In this document: positions 9,603 to 24,000 of the stretch, in pieces
How the letters are laid out: every line of letters starts with the position of its first letter
How positions within the stretch are numbered: the stretch's first letter is position 1
Origin: Lunularia cruciata
Taxonomy: Eukaryota; Streptophyta; Marchantiopsida; Lunulariales; Lunulariaceae
NCBI GenBank assembly: GCA_948567375.1
Contig: OX419759.1
Span: 11,438,744-11,502,743 of the forward strand
Length of the DNA: 64,000 nucleotides
Reading direction: 5' to 3'
Notes under the pieces: model-generated
Seen by the model: only the letters and a program-made list of their open reading frames with translations
Database searches by the model: none
Told to the model about the DNA's origin: nothing
Program-made: the position numbers and the translations under genes

Positions 9603-12600
9603 GTTTTGAGTAGGCTATGGCGTGCTGATTTGCTACTTATCAACAAAAATGAACTTTGTGTCTTGCTTGATAGATAAAAAAGTTTTACAGAATGCACTAA
9701 TTTAAATAATCTGATTTCCCCTAATAGCACTAACTCTTTCTGGAGTGGCCACACCGGGTGGAAGAGAACCGTTACAGTACAATGTTTTCCAGTTTTCCAC
9801 ACGGACTGGAAATGAAAATATGTAATCCTTCTTTAGTGTGTTCTACGTGGTCGCCTTTCTCTTTAGTACATATTTTACACAGAAATGATCAGCTACATAG
9901 TACCCTCTTTGCATGAAATCAAATCTGAACTTCATGTTGTTTCTGGAAGACTATCTTTTACAGCAATTGTAAGTTCACCACAATCTACTCGGACATAGTT
10001 TCAGGTTAGTATGAGCAAATGCGATAATCCTACTTATCCGCAGCCAATCTGGTTTGATTCTGAATGCAACGTCTATCATGGAAGATTTCCTTGAACCACC
10101 GAATGGTCCTCTCACGCTATTGTTTGTTTAGCCATCAACCTCATCAAGTTTAAACTAATTCGAAGTCATCACAATCTTATGTCAAATAAGAGCTCATCAG
10201 ATAGAAGGCAACAACATGTTTCTGGCGCGTGCTGGCCCCAAAGGTTTCTATCATGCTGCATGTGAAAGATGTATCGTGGAAAGTCTTATCTCCTCCATTG
10301 TAAATCAAGCGTACCATCATATCGTACCAAGAAGTGTCTTTATGCTGATAAAACTTTTGAGTACGTAGTAGTAGTATATCAAGGACACGGTACGCCGGGG
10401 CCGGGGTAGCATGATTCAAGTTGACAAAGTTGGTGGCAGAATCTTGACGGCGCAGTTGTTGGCGACAAAGACGGTTGGGGTTGACACCGTGCTGCCTTGA
10501 GCTGGCTGGCATTGTCAAAATGACTCGCTTTCTGCCACCAATAGCTGGCACATCATGCAAGCGAGATGGAGAATGACCTACGTTACCGGTTTCCGTTAAA
10601 GGTGTTGTTGATTCACTTTTTTTTACGGCGGTGGCTCCATAAAACTTGTATGGACTCTTTCAAGCAAACTTTTTCAACCAGAAATAATATGGCAGTAAAC
10701 TTTGCTACATACTTGGGAAAGTCAACTGAATTTCATGTCCAATTGTAGAAGTCACCTATAAGTTTGTTTAGGACTGCGTGGTTCTGTAAAAGGTCGCCAT
10801 TTCAACCATATTGACATCTCCACGGCTATGATGAGAGGAGAAAAACAAAGCCCGTCAATGATGGTAACGGATGAGAACAGTGTAGAGTATGTACTATGTT
10901 AAAATTGGTCCATGCTGATGTGAGTTTAATAAGTGAGAAACTTTTCTTTCTCTCTCATGCCTATTGCTAAATTGGTTGGCCTTGATATAAATCAGGGCCT
11001 TGAATGCTATTCTTTTCTGGTGGGTTGGTGGGTTGGTGTTGTTTTCTGTGATAAGAAATGCATTATTTGATAGTAGATTTGAGTTCAGTTCCTACTTGGT
11101 CGTTCCTGTTTCAGTTATATTGTTGGATGTTTCGAAGCAAAGATGTACTCATGACAACATCTAGCCTTATTAGCATTCATTTACCTTCTTATTGTTTAGT
11201 TGTTGGCATGGTGACAATGATATAGTTGAGTCTGTAACCCATGAATAAGATTTCAACTCAAGAGAATTGTTACGCTTTGAAACCGTCTAACCTCAATAAC
11301 GCAATGGTCTGCATTCCACGAAAACAAATAAATATCTGAGGATACCTGTATACGCTTTTCTTTTCGGAACATGCAGATCTCATAAGTTAGCCCTTTTCTT
11401 TTCATGAAAAGGCCTACATTGAATACCAACTGTGTGAATTCGTGAAAACATTCGGAATGAAATTAGGCCTCAATCCTGATTTCATGATCCATCCTAAAAC
11501 GTGAATGGAGAAGTTATAAGATTCTGTCACGTGAAGAGTACAGATAATCTAGTTCAGAGTAGTCACCACTAAGCATGGTAGGAGATTTGATTAAAGCGTT
11601 TGGCGATTGCTGAATAGGAATTCTTTTCAATCCCCCTTGATATTTACGTTGAATCTCATGCAGCGGAGAAGCCTGCGGACAGATAATCATCGGCTCAGGG
11701 TTCCAGGTTCATGAAGGCGAGGAAGTGGATCCACGCTTGGCAAAAGTACAATCTCCGGATGCAACATTTATACGGATCATGTTCATTCGAAGCAGATGCA
11801 AACTCGGAGATGATAAGTGCCCATTACGTTTCTTGAGATTAAACGAGATATCCGTATGAAGCGATTGACTTATCAATATTCAAGCACCTACACTACATAA
11901 AACAATTCTTTGTTAGTTGCAATCCAGACGACTATGAGACTCAACAAGTGTCCTCTTGAAGTCAATTTTATTAGCTCCAGGCGATTTCCTCTCTTTAGCT
12001 TTCAAGTTGTTGCATGAATGAGCTTTTGCACTTATTGCACTGGCTTGTGTGTTCACGTGCTGAAGCCAACACCAAATATATTCGTGGAACGCTCTCTAAA
12101 CTCAAACGCAGATATGCGCATGCTTATGATGCATTGCTATCTTTCTACGCACTTTCACACAAGTCTTGTCGTGTTCTTAAATAAACTTCACGAGGAAAGT
12201 ACTTGTATTGTCGCGGAGTACGATACCCTCACGTTTGTTTTCTCCTGGTACAACTGGTTCCGATCCCAAAGTCATTCGACGCTAATATATTCCTTTAATG
12301 TGAGCTGAAGGCTCAGATGGGAAACTTCACTCGAGGCTCCAAATACTCCAACCTCCCAACAATCGTATCTGCTTCAAGTTAGGGATAACGACGAGGAAGT
12401 GTTTGGCGTTTGGCTCTGCAGATCCCATAATTCAAGAGAAAGTTAGTACGGGGGTGTTAAGGAATATACACTTGTACACGGAGTGGATATATGTGTAGTC
12501 GTGTCATCGTCCTGCATGAACTAGACTTAGTTTCGAAATAACATCCAAAGTCTATTACAGTAAGTGTTCGTAGTACGCCCAAATATCTAATCGCCGGCTG

Positions 12601-15600
12601 CGATGGCAGTTATATATATACGATACTATATTGGATCTCTCTATCAAACTAATGAACTTGTACACTTGTCAATATATATCGCTTGGTGCTCACTTAGTTT
12701 CAGATTTGAATCTCATTATTCGACTTGCTAATATTGGCCGATTAGCTTAATGATGTTGTATAAATCTCTTCCAAGAACTGAGGTATGTCTAGTACCTATG
12801 TTACAACATTGTCAAAGCTTTGAGTGTAAATTATAACAAAGAATTAGGTGATCTCTACGCAAGGCATTGGATAGGTTATTTACAGAAAGTATAGTCCAGC
12901 TTTTATCACTCTCGGATGAAATACAATTTAGGTGGGATCTGACCCAGGAAGATAAAACTTCTAAAAATGGTTTACTGGAAGTTTAAACATCCACTAAATT
13001 TACATCAGCATTTGTTTGTTAAAAAGAATTACTAATTCGTTAACTATATAAATGGAACTCATTATTTTTTTAGTTAACTGGGGCGTTAATTAAAAAGTGG
13101 TAGCGAAGCAAAATGTGAACTGGAAAGTCTTACACTTACACGTTGTATTGTTTTAATTTTATTGTGTAGACTAAACTTGGCCTTGCACTTAACCCACCAC
13201 GTATTGCACTTATAGAGGTCCGTCTATAGTTCCTTCTCGATCATCACATATGACTTTATCTTCCTGTGGCTCCTGAATTTCCCCGTCTACTACATGATGC
13301 GATAGATTTGCTTTATCTTTACTTGATGGAAGTTTCTGTGTCCTGCATCTAGGAGAGCGTTGTGTGTTTGCTACAACGAAATATGATAAGAATAGTGGAC
13401 TTTAAAAGATAGGATAGAATGAAATAACGCAACACTCGTGATTGATGTCCATCACCGTCCTGCTCGCGTGAGTGGGGATAACTCATTCAAGAACAGGAAA
13501 CATACTTTCTCCATTGCGCATCTTCACGGCAGTACTTTCATTTTGGATTTCTACCATGAGAGACATCCTAACTATCATCCACTGCTTCTCAACGATGATC
13601 GTCTGAAATACGTACGTACTGCATTTTACCTTTTCAAATTACTGTGTTGTCGGTGGTACTAGCAGCACGCTCTATATTTAGGGAATAAGAGTGATTACGA
13701 TGACAAAGATTGCCTCTATGTTCGTGCTAGTTTCTTGGATCGTATTTCACTGCTGTGATTTTAGAATCCTGTACTCTGGATTCCATGGCGTGTGGAGTCG
13801 GAAGAAGGAACAGAATATCTAGTCTTACCTATATAGTAACTTGCATATTTGCATCATGGCGAGAAGATGGTTGGTGAGAGTAATACTTTATGATACCTTC
13901 CAGTAAAAGATCCTCATGTTGGGAATTAGAGTGTTCTTAACGTTTATGTCCTGTTCCTTGAAACAAGATACAATCTCGAGAAATCGTATGTTAAGTATCG
14001 TGTACTTCCTGGACACCCTGCTGCCGCAGATGTCACTTGTTCCACTTTCAATGCATGGGGTTGATCAACGAAGTAATGTCTATTGTGTCTCCTGGAAGAT
14101 AAAGCTCAAGCGTATGGAATAATCTGCGTTTCCCTTGAACATTGCAAATGTCCGTCCGAACATGAAGTATATTGTATATTCTATTTCTCTATCCTCTTAA
14201 AGGATAGGCGATGTTTTACCACCATGAGAAGTGGTTTTGGTTGTTGATTAGGTGGTGGTGGTGGTGGTGTCATCTTGAGCAAGTAAATTTATGATTCCCA
14301 ACCAAGAGATCATTCTTACTTACACGTTGCGGGCATTATTAGCTCGCTACATCAATAATATATCATGAGGCCAAATATAAAACTTTCACTTCGAGAAGCT
14401 ACGCCACTCGGTCTTGTCTTGTCCCACGACTCAGGACAAGGTTCGAGTCCAGTCCCAAAATTATTGGCTTTCCCACAAGGTTCCAGAAGAATCATGGTGT
14501 TGCTTGATGAGGGGAAAGATCTAAATGCTGAAATCTCTCGTTTGTGTGCGGAATAAAACTCGGGCCACAGTAGTTAGAGCTGATTTAAGACACAGATCTG
14601 TGAGTGATGACTGGAAAGAGTACAAAGTGTTGTCTTGAGCGACACTTAATGCGACATTTTGACTTATCTCTGGAACGGGATTTTAACTGATCGAGCTCTT
14701 CTTTTCAGCAAATGTACGAACAACGATGGGAGCCGACTGCCCATTAGGAAGTAACCAGAATAAACTCTCAATCCTTGCCCTCAGCGACACAGAGAGAGCA
14801 TCTCATTACCGATATTTATCAACTCATGAATGGGACTGTGTTGAAAAATTCAAACCTTACATGCAATAACTTCACAAAAGTCCAACTGTTTTTATCCCTA
14901 GGCCTTTGCAAGTAAACTAGGAGGGCATGTAGAACAAAAAGGTTCATAATCTCGATTAACCAGTTGAGAAAGTCGCTTAAGGAGATCTGTTCAGTGCGTT
15001 CCTTTTCTTATGGATTTTTGGCTATTCCATCTCTGAGTTTTCCATCTCGATTCAATTTCGTTTCACAGATGAAATCTCGTAGTGGAGTTACGCCAGGAGC
15101 TTCTCGCTCTGGAAATCCTAACAGGAGTCCAGAAAGCAACGTAACCGCTCATGCAAGCTCGAAGAAGACCTGCTTTTCTCGTTGAATTTGTGGTTCCCGT
15201 TCTCCCTTTCATTCTGGCACTATGAATCTTGAGTGGTGTTCGAATTCCGCTGCCAGATGGTGCTTCAGGTCGCAGTAAAGATAAAACGACAAAAGTACAA
15301 GGGAAGTTAGAAATGAAGAAAAGCACAAAGGGCGTCGACTGTGGCAAAGCTGGAGACCGCAGATGCAGTACAGTGACTAAGTGTGGTGGAGAAAACTACG
15401 TACTGTGCAGTAGTAGTTTGGGTCAACTCAACGGACTGTGTTACAGTTGACTTGGATAGTACTTCGCGCCAGCTCCCCGGAGGATTTCGCCGGGTAACCG
15501 CTACCGTCATTTGACCGTAACGGGTTCACTAAAACTCGCAAATATTTCCATTTCCTTCGAAATCGATGCCACTATATTCAAGCTATAACAGGCTTTTCCA

Positions 15601-15900
15601 GGTGGTAAATGAAACTTTCGTCCTTTATGAATGTTACTTTCCATCAAAATAATGCGCTTCAAACTTAGGGTTTAGGGCAATTTTGTATAAGTCTTTGCAA
15701 ATTCCGGTTGCCCAAAGATGTAATGGTAAGAGTAAGAGAAAAGAAGAACACATACGCCACGGCTTTCGGAATGATTATGTGAGAAATCGGATATTGTTTA
15801 AGTTAGTATTATATTCAGATAAAATGAGAATTGAGAAATAATAGAGAACCTGATTCAGTCGTAAATAACTCTATGAATATAAGGGAATCACGATATGCCA
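9603..15900. other. long intergenic region upstream of the receptor kinase
   Basis: No gene supported. Reading frames such as 10177-10560 (minus, 127 codons) and 12018-12308 (plus) have no recognisable domain. A (GGT)n run is at 14252-14270. 9837-9862 is identical over 26 bases to 58781-58806. Base composition is less AT-rich than in the flanking transposon areas, so this may be old unique sequence with regulatory content. Confidence 0.5.
9837..9862 (+). repeat. 26-base word shared exactly with 58781-58806
   Basis: TGTGTTCTACGTGGTCGCCT and the next six bases are the same at both places, with unrelated flanks. It contains an ACGTGG (G-box-like) core. Confidence 0.9.
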
Positions 15901-16049
15901 CTACAACCATTTCTTTCCCGATGGCTGTTCCCGATCCCGGAAGGTCCCACATTCGGCCGGCATAGGTAACAGTATTGCCGGTTCTTCCCGAGCAGAACTT
16001 CGCGGAGAGAAGGGAGGCGGAGGACCCCACAGAGTGTGACAGTGTTTGA

Positions 16050-16250
16050 GCAGGGGGAGCAGAGGAGAGCAGAGAGCAGGAGAGGGACCTGCTGCTGCAA
16101 CCTGTTCTGTTTTGCTTGAGAGAGAGAGGGAGAGAGGAGAGACCCAACGAGGAAGAACAGGAGCAGCAGGAGTGGTAGGTGTTCAGATCGAAGGAAGGCA
16201 GGGAAGCGAGGGAAGGAAAGAAGGAAGGAATGAAGCAGGAGAAGGGGCAA
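16050..16250 (+). promoter_or_regulatory. GA-rich leader or core promoter region of the kinase gene
   Basis: About 200 bases are almost pure purine on the plus strand, with runs such as GAGAGAGAGGGAGAGAGGAGAG and GGAAGGAAAGAAGGAAGG-type words. Such GA tracts are common near plant transcription starts and in 5' leaders. A similar tract precedes the RRM gene (59739-60165). The antisense frames here are composition artefacts. Confidence 0.45.
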
Positions 16251-17935
16251 GTCAGATAGGCAATAGTGGTGTGTTGGAGCAGTCCCTTCTTTTTCTTGTG
16301 TAGAGTTCATCACCTCACTCGCCACCACATCTTGAAGGTGCTGCAGCATCCAGCCATCCATCTATACGAACCCCCTCTGCGTTTAGTATTGTGTCGTGGC
16401 GTTGTCCGATCTGAAATTTGGGACTAATGTTATGGGAGAATAATATCCGGAGTGAGGGTGGTGGTGGAGGAGTAGCGTAGGTAGAGTAAAGTTTCGGAAG
16501 CGGATGCAGGAAGGAAAGAAGGAAGACAGGGTTGAGCAGGAGGTGGAGGAGCGAAGGAGTTGAGGTCTGTCTTGCTTCACGACTTTTCAGGCCGAGAGTT
16601 GATCTCTTTATGCCGGCCTGTCGAACTGACAGGCAGCAGAGGAGTGGGAGTGCAGAGTGCTAGTGTTATTTCTTTCTGATGCGACTTCGCGGCCCTACTG
16701 CTCGTAGGACCTCCTGTACATGTCTGGCAAGCGTGCATTTGCCGAGTCAATCGGTTCCTTTTGGTGGTCTGGACGGTCTATCTGGTTGGTGAGAAGGTAG
16801 CAGGGTATGCGTTTGAGGGTGTTCTGGACGGGGGGCGGGGGAGGGAGGGGTGGGGCAAACTGCATTGTGCCGAAGAGGAAAGGACAAGTTTCAGGAGTGA
16901 GGTTCCGCATTGAGTTTCGACCTTCACGTCGGATGAGAGTACACCTTAGCTCCTACCAGAGTCTGCATTGTTGCGCGCCATTATAGGAATTGTAGCGCAA
17001 GCGAGGTGGCCAGGTTTCTTCCTCTTCAGTCCTCCCCAAGGCGAGCACAATGAGGTATGTATGTTTGCTGCTATTAGAGCTTCTGCCCTCTCTTGTCAAC
17101 CTTAGACATACAGAGGATTGACATCCTCTCGCGATGCACAGCTCCAGTGTCTATCTTCCTCTACATCTTCTTCCTGTCGCACAATTTTCTGCAAAGCATC
17201 TTCAGAGTCGATGTCTTTCTTCACCGTAGCTACTCTTCATAGCAGGTGTATTCTTCTCATGATCATCTTCCAACCACACAAAATTTATGTAGATGCGATC
17301 ACCACTAGTATTAAGAAGGAACATGGAGTTACTATGCGGAGATTTGAAGCTGTGACGACGAGGACCGAAAGATCGGCTGTTATGCGTTATCCATTCGAGG
17401 GAGGTTTGTGACTGGAGTTTGTGAAGATTGCGGATTCTAGTGGAGGAAAAATCAATGCACGTACCTGGAGTTAATAGTTATCACTTAAGAGTTACCTGGA
17501 GTGTAAGGACCGTAGCCCAAGAGCTTACTCAGGTAAAAGGAGCAACGTGTACGCAGTGGCCGATACATTCTGAGAATATACGTAGTGGCGGATAGTTTGG
17601 CGACAGGAACAGGACGGGGGGATTGATTATGAGGGCCATGGGTTTGGTGATATTTGCGTCCGGATCATGCTAGTTGAGCGGCAATGCACTCATATCTAAA
17701 TCGTCCACTAGTCACAAACTCGATTGATGTCCGCAACATGGGAGGCTTATTTGGGGTCTACAGCTGGACGGTTGGCTTGTCTCAAAAGAGATAGGGACTT
17801 GGCTGGAATTTTAAGATGCATAGGAGGAAGAGAAAGGAAATGTTTGCTCGTTGATGGCACTGTTGTGATCTTATCGAAGCAGGATCTGGCCGAGACTGCG
17901 AAGCCCCGTTTGAGTGACGGCATTGAGAAGCGGCT
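16251..17935 (+). other. probable 5' leader and possible leader intron of the kinase gene
   Basis: No coding sequence is recognised before the ATG at 17936. A good donor-like GAG|GTATGTATG near 17054 and an acceptor-like GAAGCAG at about 17875-17881 could bound a leader intron. This is tentative; transcript data are needed. The stretch is unique sequence with several short out-of-frame ATG frames. Confidence 0.3.
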
Positions 17936-18041
17936 ATGTCTTCGGCCTTGAGATTGGTGCAGCTTCTCGTCTATGGAGCGCTCTTATGCGTGCTGCTTAT
18001 AAGTGTCCATCCAGACAGCTGTCAGCACTTACCATCCACAG
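17936..18041 (+). CDS. kinase exon 1: start and signal peptide
   Basis: ATG opens [20 protein letters not shown], a short basic start followed by a hydrophobic core, then a Cys-containing cleavage region. Ends in CCACAG|GTATTT, phase 1. The start is chosen because the signal peptide fits a membrane receptor and no upstream in-frame coding is seen. Confidence 0.8.
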
Positions 18042-21000
18042 GTATTTTTCTACTTAGCTTCCCCTGGAGTGACGAGTACTTTCCTCGCTGTCTTCTCCTA
18101 GAAAGTAGCATCTGTTTTTAAAAGTTGTGGTAGAGTACAACTTTAATCAAGCTGATGTACCTTGCGTATATTAACACGCCTGGGTCATGCCCACCTTATA
18201 ACTTGCTGAGTTCAAAATTTAGGATGAGGTATGATGATTGGCCTGGAAATTCTATGACACATAATCTCATCTGTTATCTCCTTTGTCTAAATCTAGATTG
18301 AAATAAGATCTCGTCTTTGAACAAAGTGAGTCATTATTACGGCGATTGGTCTGAATATGTTAAGCCGAACCCTACGAGGTTAGATGTTATTCTAATGATG
18401 ACAACCTGCATCAGGTTGGACGGAAGAAGTTGGAACGGTGCGGATCCTTGAATGTTTTATTAGGGTTGACGTGGAAGCTTACTGCAGCAGTAAGTAGATG
18501 GCTCAGCTACTCATCAAAATTAGTTCATCATTAAGTTTGAGCTGTCTCTCTCGACATTCTAATATATCTCACGATGTTAAGTGGGCCGAATCGGCGATGA
18601 GTGCTTAGTGCCTTCAGACTCGAACGTGGTCTGGCTGAGCGGCTTGTCTGCACGTTATAAAAACTTGAGTCTTGCGATGCTTTCATCCAGGTTTTTGAAT
18701 GAAATGCTTTCAAAATGCTGTGCACTCAAAGAAACTCGAAAATTCTTCCAATCTGATCTGAGAGCTGTAGTTGCGGCATGACACTTTCATCCTATCGCTT
18801 GAATGGTTGATATCCGTATGTAGAGATTAAGAGATAGACTAGAAATTTTCCAGGTTCTGTGTGGTGCACTGAAATCACGATTAGAGAACTTCTTGTTCCT
18901 TAACGGCGCAACTGGTTAACAGTCCTGCTCTGATCTTCCTATGAGAAAGTAGTAAAGTGTTTCCGAAGTTTCTCAGACTTGCCGCTTGAAACGCTAACGT
19001 CTTTCTAAGGAACTTTTGAGTCGTGTGATGTAATAATAGTAATAATTGCAAGAACTTCTTTGTTGATTCCTCACCCTTGTAAATTTGAAGGTAGCTGCGG
19101 TTACCACTTCCTTGTTGACGGCTTGATAGAGTCCACTGCATGGACATCCCTCATAAATTAGAGATGAATTACAACTGGTTGCACTTTCAATGTGGACAGC
19201 ATGGAGGATTCACCGAGTTCTTTGTTTGACTTTGGACCCCTACAGATGCCATACATAGGCGAAGTCTTCAAGGGGCCTACCATGTTAGTTTTGCAAGATC
19301 CGATGGCAAATATATAACTCCGACGGAACCCTTCTCAGCTTCTGCTGGAGAAGGCGCCGGAAACTCAGGTTTTGCACTGATTTCCATTTTCTCCAAGTTA
19401 CATATGTCCACTTTGTCATGAAGTAGAACATATCATGCGGTTACTGCCAGTTTGCCCGATTGAGAGTATTGGATTGTCTACCGAGTTAGTTCTTAATCCT
19501 TCCCTGCATTGACTCCATTCTACTGCGCTTTATTTGTTTTCTTGTCTACTGACTTTGTCTGAGTTTGAGCTCTAGATCCTCCTTCCACTTTTATTCCTTC
19601 TATTCTTTTCACCACAGATCTCTCCAATTCCCCCAAATCTTAGAGATTCTCTGGTCTACTTTTCCTCATCTCTAGCCGCCCTATAACTTTCATTCACTTC
19701 TTTGGCATTTTCTAGCCGGATTATCCTGGATCATTTATTGATACTGTGTGTGACAACTCCAAAGCTACTTGAAATCAATTCTTAAGTCTGAGCTTGACCA
19801 TAACCATGGTACATGTTTTCCTCCAATTCCATATGCATGTTTTGCTACCTGTAATCTTGTACTTAATCGTTGTGCCATCTATGTCCAGCGAATTTTGTAA
19901 TCCATTTGTAGCTTCTTTCTCGAGTTTCAAGTGGCACCTCTTATGGCACTTCTACTTTCTGTTTATTCAACGAAAATGTCGAAAAGAGAAGTCTACAAAC
20001 TCATCTGATCACATTGAATCGTGGACGGTTCAGAGTCTCCATTTGTACAGCTGGCCACCAACTCAGCTCCTGCTCCTGCTCCAAATGTGGAGACGCCTCC
20101 AGTTCCATCAAGTAGTGCTCCGGGATCTAAGGCTCCACCTACAGGTATGAATTTGTACTAGTAGTTTGTTAAGTTTTATCTGCAGGACTTAGAACATGTC
20201 TTTGGTAATCTCTTGTCTTGGATATGTGATCGGCACCGCAACACAAGAAACGATAGGCACTATTCTGTTGAAGATAAATCCAAATTAGGTCTCGAGAACC
20301 TTCAGCTGTAGATTTGCTTCTATAGTGTAGGTGACCGTAAGGAGGTTATTGAACTTCTTCAGGTGTTTTAAGCTCCTGCGTGTTCAACTAGAATTAACCG
20401 TGCTAAACTTTACTCTAACCATATTTATTCTTCTCTCCCAGACGCTTGTACTGGTAAGACTATTGTTCCAACGCCTTCAAATCCTCTTTACCCTTGGAAA
20501 CCAAGAACCAGCAGAATTTTGTGAGAAAGTTCGCTACTGTAGAGAAGAGACCAAATAAGAGTCCAATTTTTTTCTTTTCTTAACGCTTAACTTCACTGAA
20601 ACCACATTTACTCTTCTCTACCGACAGTTGTACTGCTAAGGTTATGTATTGTTTCAACGCCTCCAAATCCTCTTTACCCTTGAAAATCAAGAGCCAGCAG
20701 TACTGTGTTGGCGAAGCTTAATTCTTTCCAATGATATATCCTGGAATCATCAAGTTGTTTAGGATTTGTGCTCAAGAACAACTTCAACAATGGACTTCTT
20801 CTCGAGAGAATATTGATTAGATAATTTTGAAACTAAAGGTTGAAAATAATTTAAGTCTTAGTTAGCTAACCTCTTTATTCTATACAACTCAAATTGCTTT
20901 AAGCATGTTGTCAAGTTCTGTCATTTCAGGTACTAATAAGCGATTGGGTTTCTTCTTCCAGGTGGTTGCTGCTCGGATCGTATGATTCAGAGACCGTGGG

Positions 21001-24000
21001 CCAATGGTGAGAACTGTTCTTGTGTATACCCAATTGAGCTCGGCCTTCTACTTGACAACGCGTCGATTTCTGTCTCAAATTGGAGTGCGAAGTTTCAGCA
21101 TGAACTTGGCTCGCAACTCAACTTGACTGATGCACAAGTTGTGATTAGGGGGGTGCAGTTTGAGGATGGTGAAAACGAGCTGTTGAACTTGACTGTTGAC
21201 ATTGTCCCCTTAACTGGCGACAGGTTCTCTCCTGAAGAGGCCAGCTATATTGAAGCAGCTCTAAAAAATCATGAAGTGGTACTCAACAGCCAAATATTTG
21301 GCAATTATACACTTGAAAGTTTTACTCTCTTTGGGCCTACATCTGCTGGTCCCCCATGTAAGTATTCTGCTGTTTGAAATTCATTTGTCTAGGCTTTTGA
21401 AAGAAATATCCCCTTATCTTCCCTTTCATGATCATTTGACTGATGGATCGATGACATTAACGGATGTTGAGGCTTTCCAACTATAAGATGTCCTCCATCT
21501 TACGTGGGAAAAATTGGCATTCAGCAATGCATCTGTTTGTATCGGTAACAAGGGAATACGTAGAAACAAGCCAGCGCACTCCAGCACATAAGATGGGATT
21601 CTCTATCTGAAGTGCGCTGGCTTGTTAACATATGGACTGGCTTTAGCTGCTTGCAGCACATCAAGCCAGTGGGAAAAATATAAAATCTTAAGCCACATCT
21701 TTAGGGTTGTGTGCATCAGGTCTGGTCAAAACTTGCCAGTTGTTGATGTTTACAGGAACTTCTTGGTGAAATGTGGCTGTTTGCAGCCCCAGATTCACCA
21801 GACTCACCTACCGGAGGAGGTCCTTCTGGAGGTGGTCAAGGGCCTGGGTCATCGGGAGGCACGAATGATTCAAGTCTACCACTCATAATCGGGGTTGCTG
21901 CTGGTGGTATTATACTACTAGTAATTCTGGCGGGTCTTATCTGGAAATTCCTCTCCATGGGAAAGTCGGATAAGCTGGGTGGAGCGGCGATGAGCAAGAG
22001 TAAGTGCTGGGATAGGCAGAATCCCGATAAAAAAGTAAAAAAGTATGGAAATAGTTGAAGAGATTATGGTGCATTTTCAAGTCTTGTAATCCTTAGGCAG
22101 GGTAAGCTGGACGTGACGCAGCTTAATATCAGGAAACAGCCATGAAACCGCCACTAATGAACTTTCTTGTTAATCATCAGTGAGCACAATGACAAGATCG
22201 AGTATGTCGGAAATTGCATCAACTGACGTGCACCCGTCGAACACGAGGATCTTTACAGCAGAGGAGTTATCTGAAGCCACCAACAATTTTGATCCCGTTA
22301 CTCTTCTTGGAGAGGGCGGTTTTGGTCGGGTTTACAGAGGAGTCCTGAAGGATGGCACAGAGGTTGCAATTAAAAAACTCACAAGCGGTGGCCATCAAGG
22401 GGACCGGGAATTCTTGGTTGAGGTGGAAATGCTCAGCCGACTTCATCACCGTCATCTTGTGACGCTTGTTGGGTACTATAGTAGCCGAGATACAATGACA
22501 CAATTACTGTGCTACGAGCTTGTTCCAAATGGCAGCTTGGAGTCCTGGCTTCACGGTGAGTATCATCCTACAAAAGGTGTGTGCTGCACCTAAGAAATGG
22601 ACGAATTGATGTGGTTATATATCTCATACACCGTGTGACTATTGTATAAGTAAAGAACATGATACGAGAAGATCTTAATTCCTTCACTTTGTCGAAGTCC
22701 TGGAAAGCCAAGACCTATGTAAATGCTGGACTTTGACGAATCGAGGATTTATTCGTGTACATGTTGTGTGGTGGCTCGTAGGACGTAAATGTCAGCTTCC
22801 TTTACTGTTGGAATTTAGAGGGAAGCTTATTGTGAATGGAATCTTACCAAGGTTTATGGATTTTCAAACAGGACATCTTGGCGATCAGCGTCCGTTGGAC
22901 TGGGACAAGCGAATGAAAATTGCAATTGGCTCTGCTCGTGGACTTGCATACCTTCACGAAGATTCCCAACCTTGTGTGATCCACAGAGATTTTAAGGCGT
23001 CCAATATCTTACTGGAGCACAACTTCATTGCCAAGGTCGCAGATTTTGGGCTTGCTAAACAGGCCCCAGAGGGTCAGAGTAACTATGTTTCTACGCGGGT
23101 CATGGGAACTTTTGGGTAAGAGGTGCATCAGAGTTTCCTACATCTCGAGATTAAGCCAAGTTGTGAAGTTCCCCCTTATGTTTTGGGGAGCTGATACCAG
23201 CTTCTTTCTTTGTGATGTTGCTCTATGTTTAGCCTTCGGCTTTGCATTTTTTTTTGATGTTCCGCCTTAACTATATATATGATTGCCCTTTGCTGTTTAG
23301 CGTCTCAGGACTCAAGCGTCCATAGCGCTTGTTGTGATATACTTTATATCCTATCCTTTTTCGCTTCGCTCTCGTTACCCTGTTACACTTAGACAGGTTT
23401 CTGCAGCCACACAACCCTAGAGCTCTCGCATTGTTCCACTCCTCCATTCCCCAGCTAATTCCCTCTCTATTATTTTTCCTTCGCTCTTTGCCTGATTCAT
23501 GGGACCTCTTGTGTATACAGTGTTCCTACCCGACTCCAGCCCACGTTTTTTATTTTTATCGTTTACACACTGCTTACTAGCAGTCTTTTACGTAGCGTTA
23601 CCTATTTCTCGCAGTTGTTTGCATAGAGTTCTTGATTTCATGGTGGTTTACTAGTCTGTTAGCCATATGTTATTCTCAATTTGTTTCAATTATGCCTTTG
23701 CTTCAAGTTACATTTGATGCATTCTACCTTATGGATTTCTCACTATTCTAGCATTGTCAATTATGTACATCTTGCTTATCAATCATTTGCACCTCATGAG
23801 TTCTGGATAACCCGTTCCCAGAACGGCATCTGTTCTCGTATACCTATATATATGATTGCCATGTGGTCTTCGAAGGCTTGCTTATGGACACGTGGGCCAA
23901 CCTTGTCCATCACTTCATCCGAGGCAGATTTTGCTTCTTTTCTTTGCCCTTTCCCGCAATGCTCTAGGTCCTTTCAGGATTTTCCTTGCTTCTCTGTTCT

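Noticed and set aside
10177-10560. 127-codon minus-strand frame
   Set aside because: No domain, no signal peptide, no splice-linked partner, and composition like its surroundings.
14435-14455. AAGGTTCGAGTCCAGTCC, resembling a tRNA T-arm
   Set aside because: No D-arm box A at the right distance and no acceptor stem; not a tRNA.
15815-16361. Antisense frames of 110 and 157 codons
   Set aside because: They are the complement of the GA-rich tract and encode Leu/Ser/Pro runs; composition artefact.
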